Assembly (NCBI RefSeq): GCF_029338315.1 | Contig: NZ_CP119794.1 | Coordinates: forward strand, 1,860,001 to 1,924,000 | Direction: 5' to 3' | Length of the DNA: 64,000 bases | Source of the DNA: Haloarcula regularis | GTDB lineage: Archaea > Halobacteriota > Halobacteria > Halobacteriales > Haloarculaceae | Shown here: positions 45,827 through 54,688 of the stretch, in pieces | Position numbering within the stretch: the first letter of the stretch is position 1 | How the letters are laid out: each line of letters starts with the position of its first letter | Position numbers and translations under genes: made by a program | Notes under the pieces: model-generated | The model's input: the letters and a program-made list of their open reading frames with translations, nothing else | What the model was told of the DNA's origin: nothing | Databases searched by the model: none

Positions 45827-45866
45827 GTGCACAGCTTTGCGAACTCATTATATAACCATTGTGCAC
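45827..45866. promoter_or_regulatory. Promoter-operator of dgoD: TATA flanked by two GTGCAC palindromes
   Basis: GTGCAC occurs at 45827-45832 and again at 45861-45866, on either side of the minus-strand TATA box (45847-45855). The flanks extend the match (CGTGCACAG and TTGTGCACGG). Placement over the TATA and start-site regions is what a repressor would need; the adjacent divergent IclR protein is the obvious candidate binder. The assignment is inferred from position. Confidence 0.5.
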
Positions 45867-45933
45867 GGTCGGAGTCGGACGGTCGTTTCCACTTTACGAA
45901 CGATTTTTCCTGGTGGGATCGTATTCTCGAATC

Positions 45934-46692
45934 ATGAACGACAACGGGCCCCGGGCGAAAACCACCGAAACCAGCTTCCGGATAATCGAGGCCGTCCGCG
46001 ACAACCGCGGGGTCGGTGTCAGCGAGCTGGCCCGGCAGGTCGACCTCTCGAAGAGCGCCGTCCACAAGCACGTCCAGACGCTCACCGACCTCGGATACCT
46101 CGTCCGCGAAGGGCACGCGTACTACCTGAGCAACCGGTTCCTGAGCCTCGGTGTGCGGGCCCGCGAGCGGTTGCCGCTGGAGCCGGCCCAGGACGTCGTC
46201 ACCGACCTGGCCGAGACGACGGGACACGTCTCGAGTTTCATCGCCCACGAGAACGACAGCGGCGTCTACGCGCTCCGGGTCGAACCGGCGGGCACCGCTG
46301 CCAGCGACGTCACCGAGGGGGACGTCGCTCCCCTGCACGCGACGGCCGGCGGGAAGGCCATCCTCGCGTTCCTCCCCGCGGAGAAGCGCGCCGGGGTTCT
46401 CCAGAGCGTCGGCCTCCCCGCGCACACGGACAAGACTATCACCGACCGGGAGGAACTGGAGCGCGAACTCCGCTCGGTGCGCGACCAGCGCGTGGCCTTC
46501 GACCGCGAGGAGTACATCAGCGGCCACCAGTGCGTCGCCTCGCCGGTGGTCGGTGCGGACGGCGAACCCATCGCCGCCGTCAGCGTCACGGGGAACATCT
46601 ACCACATGTCAGGCAAGCGCCTCGAGGAGGACGTCGCGGGCCTCGTCACCAGCGCCGCGAAGTCGATCGAGAACCGACTGCTCTCACAGTGA
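45934..46692 (+). CDS. IclR family transcriptional regulator
   Basis: A 252-residue regulator. The N-terminal winged helix (FRIIEAVRDNRGVGVSELARQVDLSKSAVHKHVQTLTDLGYLV) is followed by the IclR effector domain (LHATAGGKAILAFLPAEKR, EYISGHQCVASPVVGADGEPIAAVSVTG). It is divergent from dgoD and separated by 108 bp from the small leader ORF start, with a palindromic site in between, so it most likely senses a sugar-acid intermediate and controls dgoD. Confidence 0.92.
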   Translation: MNDNGPRAKTTETSFRIIEAVRDNRGVGVSELARQVDLSKSAVHKHVQTLTDLGYLVREGHAYYLSNRFLSLGVRARERLPLEPAQDVVTDLAETTGHVSSFIAHENDSGVYALRVEPAGTAASDVTEGDVAPLHATAGGKAILAFLPAEKRAGVLQSVGLPAHTDKTITDREELERELRSVRDQRVAFDREEYISGHQCVASPVVGADGEPIAAVSVTGNIYHMSGKRLEEDVAGLVTSAAKSIENRLLSQ

Positions 46693-46699
46693 CCGCGAT

Positions 46700-47008
46700 T
46701 CACGATATGCGAACGCCCGCCCGCGGACCTGCTTGCGGACGGCAAATAGACACGAATCTGACCGAAACGCGCCGGTCGCCCGGCCAAGCGGCGGCAGTTC
46801 GGTGAGCGACCGGCGCGAGGATCGCGACCAGTAACAGCAGTACATGTGTTATTACTAGCCTCGTCAGGTTCCTGTCGAACGTCTCGACCACCCGTTCTTC
46901 CATCGTGAACGAGCGGCCGTACCCGTTCCCCAGGTGACCGCCACGGCGTGGCGTCCAGGGCGCACCGACGCTGGGTCGCGGTTCACCGAAGGCGCCCTCG
47001 AAGGTCAT
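46700..47008 (-). CDS. Possible small single-helix membrane protein
   Basis: ATG at 47008 opens a 102-codon frame with one hydrophobic segment (LTRLVITHVLLLLVAILAPVA) flanked by basic stretches. A very AT-rich TATATATGTATATG-like element lies 20-35 nt upstream. Residue use is less acidic than in neighbours, and no family is recognised. The promoter-like element is the main support. The remaining 47009-47296 is intergenic and partly AT-rich. Confidence 0.35.
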   Translation of the reverse strand: MTFEGAFGEPRPSVGAPWTPRRGGHLGNGYGRSFTMEERVVETFDRNLTRLVITHVLLLLVAILAPVAHRTAAAWPGDRRVSVRFVSICRPQAGPRAGVRIS

Positions 47009-47296
47009 GGCGGCAGAAGTATCATCTTCATATACATATATAAAAATAAGTATAAATTATCAAATGCTACGGTTCGCTGATTCCCGAATCCGTTGACTCG
47101 TGGGTTTTGACACCCTATCTACGTGATCTGTCACGTGGACTCGGGCAAATCGGCACTCTCCTTCGAATCCGGCAGTTTGCGAGTACGTCCCGATACTACG
47201 ATAGATCACGGCCAGAAAGTCGAATTTCTTTCGTAGGAACGGATTCGGGCGCAAAAATATATGAATGAATATAGTATCGCGTAACTACCATTTTTA

Positions 47297-47555
47297 TTAT
47301 CTTTCCGCCGAGACGGTCGTCGCGGCGGCCTCGCCCGTGCGGTACTCGCCCACCGCGTCGGCGTCGGCCGGGTCGAGCCAGCTGGCCCACGTCCGGAAGT
47401 CGTACGCGTCGCCGGCGTATCGGAGGCGATACTCGAACTGGTCGGGGACTCTCGTGGCGCTCGACTTCGAGGCCGGCGTCGGCCATCTGATTGACGTCGG
47501 TCTCCCGGCGCTCGCTGGCTCTGTGCTCGGGGAAGTAGCAGACGCCTCTCGACAT
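47297..47555 (-). pseudogene. Remnant of a GH42 beta-galactosidase (large internal deletion)
   Basis: The start MSRGVCYFPEHRASERRETD plus VNQMADAGLEVERHES matches the first ~35 residues of GH42 enzymes such as haloarchaeal BgaH (usual V-CYFPEHWxxERW, MAxAGLxYVR), with key Trp residues changed to Arg. In another frame it jumps to PDQFEYRLRYAGDAYDFRTW and ASWLDPADADAVGEYRTGE, which resembles a late segment near the trimerisation domain, then stops. About 550 codons including both catalytic Glu residues are missing. Loss of this gene fits the decayed sugar permeases nearby. Confidence 0.6.
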
Positions 47556-47656
47556 ACCCGTTCCGCACGGCGCATCGTGATACGTCTTCCCCCCTGCCGC
47601 GAGTGACGGCGAGCGAAATCAGGGGGTTTTACTCTCCCGGAAAAGTTGCGGTACCT

Positions 47657-49157
47657 ATGACCGACACGGACGGGTCGAACGTCCTGTTCGTCGTGCTGGA
47701 CACGGTCCGGAAGGACCACCTCTCGGTGTACGACTCCGACCGGGACACGACGCCACACCTCGCCGAGTTCGCCGAGGAGGCCGCCGTCTTCGAGCAGGCC
47801 GTCGCGCCGGCCCCGTGGACGCTGCCCGTCCACGCCTCGATGTTCACCGGCCTCTACCCCAGCGAGCACGGGGCGACCCAGGAGGACCCCTACCTCGAGG
47901 GGGCGACGACGCTCGCCGAGTCACTCTCGGCGGCCGGTTACGACACCGCCTGTTACTCCTCGAACGCCTGGATCACCAGTTACACGAACCTCACCGCCGG
48001 GTTCGACGACCACGACAACTTCTTCCAGATCATGCCCAGCGAGCTGCTCTCGGGGCCGCTGGCGACCCTCTGGAAGACGATGAACGACAGCGACACCCTC
48101 CGAGGGGTCGCCGACCGCCTCGTCCAGGTCGGCAACAAGCTCCACGAGCACCTCGCGGAGGAGGGCGGCGGCGACACGAAGACGCCACAGGTCATCGACA
48201 GGACCATCGACTTCGTCGACGAGAGCGACGACTTCTTCGCATTCATCAACCTGATGGACGCCCACCTCCCCTACCACCCGCCCGAGGAGTACGCCGAACG
48301 GTTCGCGCCCGGCGTCGACTCCACCGGGGTCTGCCAGAATTCCAAGGAGTTCAACTGCGGCGCCCGCGGCATCGGCGACGAGGAATGGGACGCCATCCGT
48401 GGCCTCTACGACGCCGAACTGGCCCACATCGACGACCAGCTGCACCGACTGTTCGCCCACCTGAAGGAGACCGGCCAGTGGGAGGACACCACCGTCGTCG
48501 TGTGTGCGGACCACGGCGAACTCCACGGCGAACACGACCTCTACGGCCACGAGTTCGGCATCTACGACCCGCTCGTGAACGTCCCGCTCATGGTCAAACA
48601 CCCCGACGTCAAGCCGGGACGGGACGAGGAGACGACCGTCGAACTGGTCGACCTCTACCACACGATTCTCGACGCGACGGGGACCACCGGCCGGGGCAAA
48701 GCCCTCGACGACGCCCGATCGCTCCTCTCGGCGGACTACCGCGACTTCGCCGACGACGTCGGGGGAACCGACCGGACCGACGTCGGCTTCGTCGAGTACC
48801 ACCAGCCGGTCGTCGAGTTGCGTCAACTGGAGGGCAAGGCCTCGGGCGGGCATCGAGTTAGACGAGCAGTCACGTTTCTACTCGCGGATGGGGGCCGCTC
48901 GCACGCCCGACGAGAAGTACATCCACTGCACGCGCATCCCCGACGAGGCCTACGCCGTGGGCACCGACCCCGGAGAGACCGAGAACCTCGCGGGGACCGA
49001 CGACGAGCCGACCCACCTGCGAGACGCGCTGTTCGCGTTCGTCGAGGAGGTCGACGCGACGTGGCCCGACGAGGCCGACGGCGCCGACGGCGACGTGTTA
49101 GACGAGATGGACCAGGACACGAAAGACCGCCTGCAGGACCTGGGCTACATCGACTAG
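47657..49157 (+). CDS. Sulfatase-like alkaline-phosphatase-superfamily hydrolase/transferase, frame broken near 48840
   Basis: About 500 residues. The fold is seen in NVLFVVLDTVRKDHLSVY (first metal Asp), APWTLPVHASMFTGLYPSEHG, FINLMDAHLPYHPP and VVVCADHGELHGEHDLYGHEFGIYDP (second metal site). True sulfatases have Cys or Ser in C/S-x-P-x-R; here the position is T55 in WTLPVH, so formylglycine cannot form and a Thr nucleophile, as in phosphoglycerol or phosphoethanolamine transferases, is more likely. After QLEGKAS the frame changes and continues IELDEQSRFYSRMGAA. ATG at 47657 has TTTTACT about 27 nt upstream. The flippase-like gene follows two bases later. Confidence 0.85.
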
Positions 49158-49158
49158 C

Positions 49159-50182
49159 GTGACCTCGGACACGCCCGCGCTGGATTTCGTCAGCCGCCGG
49201 ACGGTCGCCCAGATCGTCCTGGGCTTTGCCGTCGCGGCGGTGGTCCTCGCCGTACTCGTCGACTTCGTCGGCGCCGCGAACGTCCGGGCGCGCCTGGCGA
49301 CGGCCGACGTCGGCTGGCTCGCGCTGGGGTGTCTCTCGACGGCGCTGTGTCTGACCGCCTGGGAAAGCCTGGCAGCTGGTGCTCGAGGTGGCCGGCATCG
49401 AGGAGCGGTTCTCTCGACTGGTCGTGACCTACTTCGCCGCGACGTTCGCCAACTACGTCACGCCGCTGGGCCAGGCCGGCGGCGAGCCGTTCATCGCCTA
49501 CGTGCTCTCGCGTGACACGGAGGCCAGTTACCAGGACAGCCTCGCGAGCGTCGTCACCGCCGACCTGCTGAACCTCTTTCCCTTCGTCACCTTCGCGGGC
49601 GTAGGGTTCGCGGCGCTGCTCTACCGGGCGTCGCTCCCCGAGGCCATCGAGCCGCTGGCCGGCGGGCTGGTCGTCCTCTCGGTCGGCGTGCCGCTGGTGG
49701 CGGCCATCGGCTGGCGCTTTCGCGTCCAGCTGCGGCGGGGCATCGTCCGCGCGACGGCCCCGCTGGCCCGCCGGACGCCGGTCCTGACCGTCGAGGGGGT
49801 GCGCGAGCGCCTCCACGAGACCGAGGCGGCGTTCCAGCGCATCGCCCGCGACCGCCGGGCGCTGGCGAAGGCCCTGACCTTCTCGTACGTCGGCTGGGTG
49901 TTCTTCGCGCTGCCGCTCTATGCCGCCGCCATGGCCGTCGGCGAGTCGATGCCACTCCTGCTCGTTCTCTTTATCGTCCCGGCGTCGACGCTGGCGGGAC
50001 TGGTCCCCTCGCCCGGCGGGTCCGGCGCCGTCGAGGCGGCGCTGGGGCTGCTCGTGGTGACGCTGACGCCGGTCGACCCCGTAGGTGCGACGGCCATCGC
50101 CATCCTCTATCGCGTGGCGAGTTACGTCTTCGCACTCGTGGTGGGCGGGGCGGCGGCGCTGTACGTCATCAAGCGGAACTAG
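49159..50182 (+). CDS. Flippase-like integral membrane protein (UPF0104/LPG-synthase TM family), frame broken near 49367
   Basis: About 340 residues with eight or so transmembrane helices. The first part (VAQIVLGFAVAAVVLAVLVD, DVGWLALGCLSTALCL) is in the frame of GTG 49159; the rest (WQLVLEVAGIEERFSRLVV, YVTPLGQAGGEPFIAYVLS, VPSPGGSGAVEAALGLLV) is in another frame. Removing one A or adding two G near 49367 joins them. The G-Q-x-G-GEP and PGGSGxxE motifs are those of AglD/MprF-type membrane proteins. The two-base gap after the sulfatase-like gene suggests a shared role in cell-surface lipid or glycan modification. Confidence 0.8.
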
Positions 50183-51066
50183 CGCAGGTCCCGGGCGGCC
50201 TCCCACGTCCGAACGAGTCCCGCGAGCGTCTCGTTGACCGGGACGGGGCCGTCTGCATGGTCCACGACGTACCCGTTGATGGCGTCGACCTCCGTCCGCC
50301 GCCCGCGCTCGACGTCCTGGTACATCGAGGATCGGTTGGCAGCGGTCTCGCGGGCGACGTCGGCAGCCAGCGAGACCGCGCGGTCGTCGGGCAGGGCCAC
50401 TCCGTGCTCGCGGGCGACGCCGGCCGTCTCGCGGGCGGCCGCAGCGAGCAGCGCCTCGCCGGGTGACTCCGCGAGGGCGCCGTTCTCGACGCGGGAAAGC
50501 GCTGTGGTGGCGTTGATCGCGGCGTTGACCGCCAGTTTCTCCCACAGGCGGGCCGGCATGTCCGCGTCGACGCTGGTCGCGACGCCAGCCTCGCGAAAGG
50601 CCGCGGCCACCTCGTCGGCGACCGCGGACGCGCCACCCTCGCGGTCGCCCAGCACCACCTCGCCCCGGCCCGTGAACGCGACCCGGCCCGGGTCGACGAG
50701 GCGCGCGCCGTAGGTACACGTGCCCGCGAGCACCGAGCAGTCGACGGCGGCAGCCAGTCTCGCCTCGTTGCCCATCCCGTTCTGGAGCGAGAGACAGGCC
50801 TCGAGCATGCAGTCGGCGAGCGCGTCGGCCACGGCGCCGGTGTCGTAGGCCTTCACCGTCACCAGCGCGAGGTCGGCGGCATCGGGGAGGTCCGTCCGCG
50901 CTGCGGGGTGGACGGTGAACCGCTCGGTCCCGACGACCGCCAGCCCCTCGCGGCGGACCGTCTCCACGTGGGGGTCCCGGCCGACGAGCGTGACGTCGTG
51001 TTCGCGGGCGAGCAACCCCCCCAGGAGGCTGCCCAGGCTGCCGGCGCCGACGACGAGGACGTCCAT
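50179..51066 (-). CDS. panE: 2-dehydropantoate 2-reductase (ketopantoate reductase)
   Basis: A 295-residue NADPH-dependent enzyme for pantoate (CoA) synthesis. The Rossmann motif VVGAGSLGSLLGGLLA, VTVKAYDT, SLQNGMGNE, the catalytic lysine in WEKLAVNAAINATTAL and the C-terminal SSMYQDVERGRRTEVDAINGYVV are all present. ATG at 51066 starts close to an AT-rich stretch. Its stop shares CTAG with the converging flippase-like gene. Some archaeal paralogues serve other 2-ketoacids. Confidence 0.92.
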   Translation of the reverse strand: MDVLVVGAGSLGSLLGGLLAREHDVTLVGRDPHVETVRREGLAVVGTERFTVHPAARTDLPDAADLALVTVKAYDTGAVADALADCMLEACLSLQNGMGNEARLAAAVDCSVLAGTCTYGARLVDPGRVAFTGRGEVVLGDREGGASAVADEVAAAFREAGVATSVDADMPARLWEKLAVNAAINATTALSRVENGALAESPGEALLAAAARETAGVAREHGVALPDDRAVSLAADVARETAANRSSMYQDVERGRRTEVDAINGYVVDHADGPVPVNETLAGLVRTWEAARDLR

Positions 51067-51151
51067 ACGCCCCGCTCGCGCGGGATGACATATAAAGGCT
51101 CGCCGCGAGCGGAACCAGCAGCCACTTCCGCCGGCCCGGCGAACGCAGGGT

Positions 51152-51700
51152 ATGGACGAACAGGACGGCACAGGCGTCGACACGCGCGGCGCCGGCCAGC
51201 TCCCGGACCGCGTCCTCGACACCTGGACAGAGGCGGGCCTGGACAGCGACGGGCGCTGGTCCTGGCCCGCCGACGAGGCGCAGTTCGGCGTCGGGCTGAC
51301 GGACGCGGCCGACGGGGCGGGTCTGGACGTGGTCGCGGCGGTGTTAGACGCCACGCCGCGGGACCCGGCGACGGTCGCGGTCCACGTCGAGCGGGGGCGC
51401 CGGGCGGACCTCGCTGGCGAGCGCCGGCACGCGCTCGAGCGTCTGGCCGCGAACCCCGACGTGACGGCGCTGGCCGCCGATACGGCCGGGACGGCGCCGG
51501 CGACCCCCGAGGTGCTCGACGCGGTGTTTCGCCTCTACGACGTGGGACTTCGACGGGCGACCGTCCTCGACGAGTCGGGGCTGGCGATAGTGGAGTCCCT
51601 GGACGGCCGGGTGGAGTTCTCGCTGCCGGCGGCCGACATCGCCGCGGTCCGGTCGACGCTCCCCGAGACGGTCAGAGACCGCCTCGCGCGGCGGTCCTAG
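51152..51700 (+). CDS. Hypothetical protein (182 aa)
   Basis: A soluble acidic protein of no recognised family. The first half is rich in Asp/Ala (VLDTWTEAGLDSDGRWSWPADEAQFGVGLTD), the second has alternating helices and strands (AVFRLYDVGLRRATVLDESGLAIVESLDGRVEFSLPAAD). It is divergent from panE and convergent with the zinc-ribbon gene, sharing a CTAG stop with it. Confidence 0.6.
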   Translation: MDEQDGTGVDTRGAGQLPDRVLDTWTEAGLDSDGRWSWPADEAQFGVGLTDAADGAGLDVVAAVLDATPRDPATVAVHVERGRRADLAGERRHALERLAANPDVTALAADTAGTAPATPEVLDAVFRLYDVGLRRATVLDESGLAIVESLDGRVEFSLPAADIAAVRSTLPETVRDRLARRS

Positions 51701-51999
51701 TCTTCCTGCCAGTAGTAGATGTTCTCCTTCGACGCGCCACAGGCGGGGCAGGACTCGGGGATCTCCTGGATGTCGCCCATCTCGCCACACTCCCAGCAGC
51801 GCCACATGAGCTCGGCCTCGCCGGCCATGCCCGTCGAGACGTGCTCGCTGGAGAGTGCCTCGATGCCGTCGAGCGTCGTCACGTAGAACCCGTGCTCGTC
51901 GAACCCGCGTATCGAGCCCAGCGCCTTGCCCTCGTCGTCGTACACCGTCTGTCCGAAGGAGACTCGCGTGCGCTCGGCCTCGGAGGATGCGTCACTCAT
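51697..51999 (-). CDS. Rubredoxin-like zinc-ribbon protein
   Basis: A 100-residue protein with an N-terminal beta-rich part (TRVSFGQTVYDDEGKALGSIRGFDEHGFYVTT) and a C-terminal ribbon with two Cys pairs (WRCWECGEMGD and SCPACGASKENIYYWQED), much like a rubredoxin or rubrerythrin knuckle, binding Zn or Fe. This form is common in haloarchaea and of unknown function. TTTATCACG 23-31 nt upstream supports a start at 51999 or six bases earlier. Confidence 0.75.
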   Translation of the reverse strand: MSDASSEAERTRVSFGQTVYDDEGKALGSIRGFDEHGFYVTTLDGIEALSSEHVSTGMAGEAELMWRCWECGEMGDIQEIPESCPACGASKENIYYWQED

Positions 52000-52031
52000 A
52001 CACATATAGACTCGTTGAAACGTGATAAAGC

Positions 52032-53240
52032 CTACCGTGAAAAGAGGCTGTTGTGGACGGGCGCGAAGTCGCTCTCCTCGCTGTCGTCGACGACGGAGTC
52101 GGTGACGGCCTTGCCGGAGACGCCGTCCGCGAGGAAGTCGGAAAGCGGCGGTCCCACGTTGTCCGGTTCGACCAGGAAGGCGTCGTGGCCGTGGTCGGAG
52201 TCGACGACGTGGTGGGCGACGTCTGATTCGGCGGCGCGAAGCGCCTCGGCGACGGATTCGGCCTGTTCGGTGGTGAAGTGCCAGTCCGCCGTGAACGACA
52301 TCACCAGCGCCTCGCCGTCGAAGGCCGCGAGCGCGTCGGCGTCGGACTCGAACCCGGCCGCCAGGTCGTAGTTGTCCATCGCGCGTGTGAGATAGAGGTA
52401 ACTGTTGGCGTCGAAGCGCTCGGTGAACTTCTCGGCGTTGTAGTCGAGGTAGGACTCGACGTCCCGGTAGGGGAAGAACGCGCCCGCCTGGTCGGTCGGG
52501 AAGCTCCGGACGGCGTCCCGGCCGGCGGCCCGGCGGCCGAACTTGCGCTCCATCGAGGCCTTCGAGAGGTACATCACGTGGCCGAGCTGGCGGGCGAGCG
52601 CCAGGCCGTCGTTGGGTTCGGCCTGGTCGTCGCCGTAGTAGTGGCCCCGGTTCCAGTTGGGGTCGGTGGTGATGGCCCGGCGGGCGATGGCATCGAGCGC
52701 GAGACACTGCGGGTCCAGGCGCGCGGCGGCGGCGATGGGCGCGATGCGCTCGACGTGGTCCGGGTGGCGCTTGGCCCACTCGAGGACGTTCATTCCGCCG
52801 ACGCTGCCGCCGACGACGGCGTGCAGGGCGGGGACGCCGAGCTCGTCCAGCAGGGCGCGCTGAGCCTCGGTCCAGTCGCCGACGGTCACCGGCGGGAAGT
52901 CGGTGCCGTAGGGCTCGCCGGTCTCCGGGTCGACGCTCCCGGGGCCGGTCGACCCGTAACAGGACCCGGGGACGTTGACACAGACCGCGTAGTACTCCGT
53001 GGTGTCGATGGCCTTGCCCGGCCCGACGATGTCGTCCCACCAGGCGCGAGCCTGGTCGGCGCTGTCGACACGGTCGCGGCCGGCGACGTGGGCACTGCCG
53101 GTCAGGGCGTGACAGACCAGCACCGCGTTGTCCCCCTCGAACTCGCCGTAGGCCTCGTAGGCCAGTTCGAGGTCGGGGATCGTCTCGCCGCACTCGAACT
53201 CGAAGGCGCCGACGGAGACGATGTCGTGTTCGACGTTCAT
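52032..53240 (-). CDS. metX: Homoserine O-acetyltransferase
   Basis: A 402-residue alpha/beta hydrolase that acetylates homoserine for methionine synthesis. The nucleophile is S146 in [27 protein letters not shown] forms the oxyanion region and [13 protein letters not shown] holds the catalytic His with an upstream Asp in [11 protein letters not shown]. The start overlaps the metY stop by four bases (ATGA), so the enzyme is translationally coupled to the sulfhydrylase that uses its product. Confidence 0.95.
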   Translation of the reverse strand: MNVEHDIVSVGAFEFECGETIPDLELAYEAYGEFEGDNAVLVCHALTGSAHVAGRDRVDSADQARAWWDDIVGPGKAIDTTEYYAVCVNVPGSCYGSTGPGSVDPETGEPYGTDFPPVTVGDWTEAQRALLDELGVPALHAVVGGSVGGMNVLEWAKRHPDHVERIAPIAAAARLDPQCLALDAIARRAITTDPNWNRGHYYGDDQAEPNDGLALARQLGHVMYLSKASMERKFGRRAAGRDAVRSFPTDQAGAFFPYRDVESYLDYNAEKFTERFDANSYLYLTRAMDNYDLAAGFESDADALAAFDGEALVMSFTADWHFTTEQAESVAEALRAAESDVAHHVVDSDHGHDAFLVEPDNVGPPLSDFLADGVSGKAVTDSVVDDSEESDFAPVHNSLFSR

Positions 53241-54574
53241 GTGACCTGGTCGATGGCCGCGTTGATATCTGCAATGATGTCCGCTGGGTCCTCGATGCCG
53301 ACGCTCATCCGCACGAGGTCGGGACGGACGCCGCTCTCGCGCTGTTCGTCCGCGTCGAGCCGGGCGTGGGTGGTGCTCGCGGGGTGGATGACCAGCGTCT
53401 TCGCGTCGCCGATGTTCGCGAGGAACTGCGCGAGGTCGGTCGTCTCACAGAAGCGCTGGCTGGCCGCGTACTCACCCAGGCCGAAGGTGACGATACCGCC
53501 GAAGCCGCCGCCGGACCGTCGGTCCGGCGAGGATCGCGATCCGTCGGATCGCTCACCGCCCGAGAGATATTTTGTCGCGAGGTCGTGGGTCTCGTGGCTC
53601 TCGAGGCCGGGGTAGGTGACCCACGAGACCTCGGGGTGGGCCTGGAGGTGCTCGGCGACCGTCATGGCGTTCGAGCAGTGCCGTTCCATCCGCAGCGAGA
53701 GGGTCTCGGTGCCCTGGAGGGTCGCCCAGGCGTCGAAGGGCTTCTGGCCGTCGCCCAGCGTGCGCAGGCCGCGGTGGCGGGCCGCGACGGAGAAGGCGCG
53801 GTCACCGAAGGCGTCGGCGAAGACGGTGCCGTCGAACGCCGGGTTCGGCGCGGCCAGTTCGGGGAACTTCCCGGGGTACTCGCCCCACGGGAACGACCCG
53901 CCGTCGACGAGGACGCCGCCCACCGTCGTCCCGGAGCCGTGGATCCACTTCGTCGTCGACTCCCAGACGAGGTCCGCGCCGTGGTCGAGCGGATTACAGA
54001 GCGCGGGCGTCCCGAACGTGTTGTCGACAAAGAGCGGGACGCCGTGCTCGTGGGCCACCTCGGCGATGTCCTCGAGCGGCGGGACCACCAGCGAGGGGTT
54101 CCCGATGGTCTCGCAGTGGACGTAGGCGGTGTCTTCGTCGATGGCGTCGGCGTAGGCGTCGGGGTCCAAGGTATCGACGAAGCGCGCCTCGATCCCTCGG
54201 CGACCGGCGGTGTGGGTGAGATAGCCGTGGGTACCGCCGTAGATAGAGGAGGCGGAGACGACGTTGTCACCCGCTTCGGCCAGCACGAGCGTGCCGGCAT
54301 CGAGCGCGGCCATCCCGGACCCGGTGGCGACGGCGTCGACGCCGTTCTCGAGCGACGCGAGCCGTTTCTCGAGCATCCGCACCGTCGGGTTGTCGAACCG
54401 GGAGTAGACGTTGCCGTCGTCCTCCAGGGCGTACCGCTGGGCCGCAGTCCCGGCGTCCTCGAAGACGTACGAGGACGTCTGGTAGATGGGCGGCGCGCGT
54501 GCGCCGGTCACCGGGTCCGGCTCCTCCTGGCCGGCGTGGACACAGCGCGTCCCGAATCCGTAGTCGTCGGTCAT
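53237..54574 (-). CDS. metY: O-acetylhomoserine sulfhydrylase with an inserted palindromic cassette
   Basis: A 445-residue PLP enzyme of the Cys/Met metabolism family that makes homocysteine from O-acetylhomoserine and sulfide. Visible: [67 protein letters not shown] and the PLP lysine in [11 protein letters not shown]. Between ATKYLSGG and [11 protein letters not shown] an extra Arg/Ser stretch of about 17 residues ([15 protein letters not shown]) is encoded by two adjacent DNA hairpins; homologues run straight through here. The reading frame is kept. A TATA box 28-33 nt upstream supports ATG 54574. Confidence 0.94.
   Translation of the reverse strand: MTDDYGFGTRCVHAGQEEPDPVTGARAPPIYQTSSYVFEDAGTAAQRYALEDDGNVYSRFDNPTVRMLEKRLASLENGVDAVATGSGMAALDAGTLVLAEAGDNVVSASSIYGGTHGYLTHTAGRRGIEARFVDTLDPDAYADAIDEDTAYVHCETIGNPSLVVPPLEDIAEVAHEHGVPLFVDNTFGTPALCNPLDHGADLVWESTTKWIHGSGTTVGGVLVDGGSFPWGEYPGKFPELAAPNPAFDGTVFADAFGDRAFSVAARHRGLRTLGDGQKPFDAWATLQGTETLSLRMERHCSNAMTVAEHLQAHPEVSWVTYPGLESHETHDLATKYLSGGERSDGSRSSPDRRSGGGFGGIVTFGLGEYAASQRFCETTDLAQFLANIGDAKTLVIHPASTTHARLDADEQRESGVRPDLVRMSVGIEDPADIIADINAAIDQVT
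53510..53552. repeat. In-frame double-hairpin cassette within metY
   Basis: Two perfect palindromes stand side by side: GCCGGACC-GTC-GGTCCGGC (53510-53528) and GCGATCC-GTC-GGATCGC (53536-53552), both with a GTC loop. They coincide with the extra peptide in MetY. Spacing between them is seven bases. Size and layout resemble the cassette in nrdA. Confidence 0.65.
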
Positions 54575-54601
54575 GTACCACACGCATATATCTCCAGCCA
54601 T

Positions 54602-54607
54602 CTATAA
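54602..54607 (-). promoter_or_regulatory. TATA box of the metY-metX operon
   Basis: Minus-strand TTATAG lies 28-33 nt upstream of the metY ATG at 54574, which supports that start over the upstream in-frame ATG at 54601. Confidence 0.5.
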
Positions 54608-54688
54608 CCACGAGTTACGGCAAAACTCTCCCCGTCGGGCGTGGCGCTGGCAGACACACGGGTCGCTTTCGGGGGGTCGGGCCCCGCC

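Noticed and set aside
47657..49157. Secure naming of this gene as a sulfatase
   Set aside because: The formylglycine position is Thr, so the family fold is kept in the call but the activity is left open.
53500..53560. Sequencing artefact as the source of the metY insertion
   Set aside because: It keeps the frame, forms two perfect hairpins and has a counterpart in nrdA, which random errors would not give.
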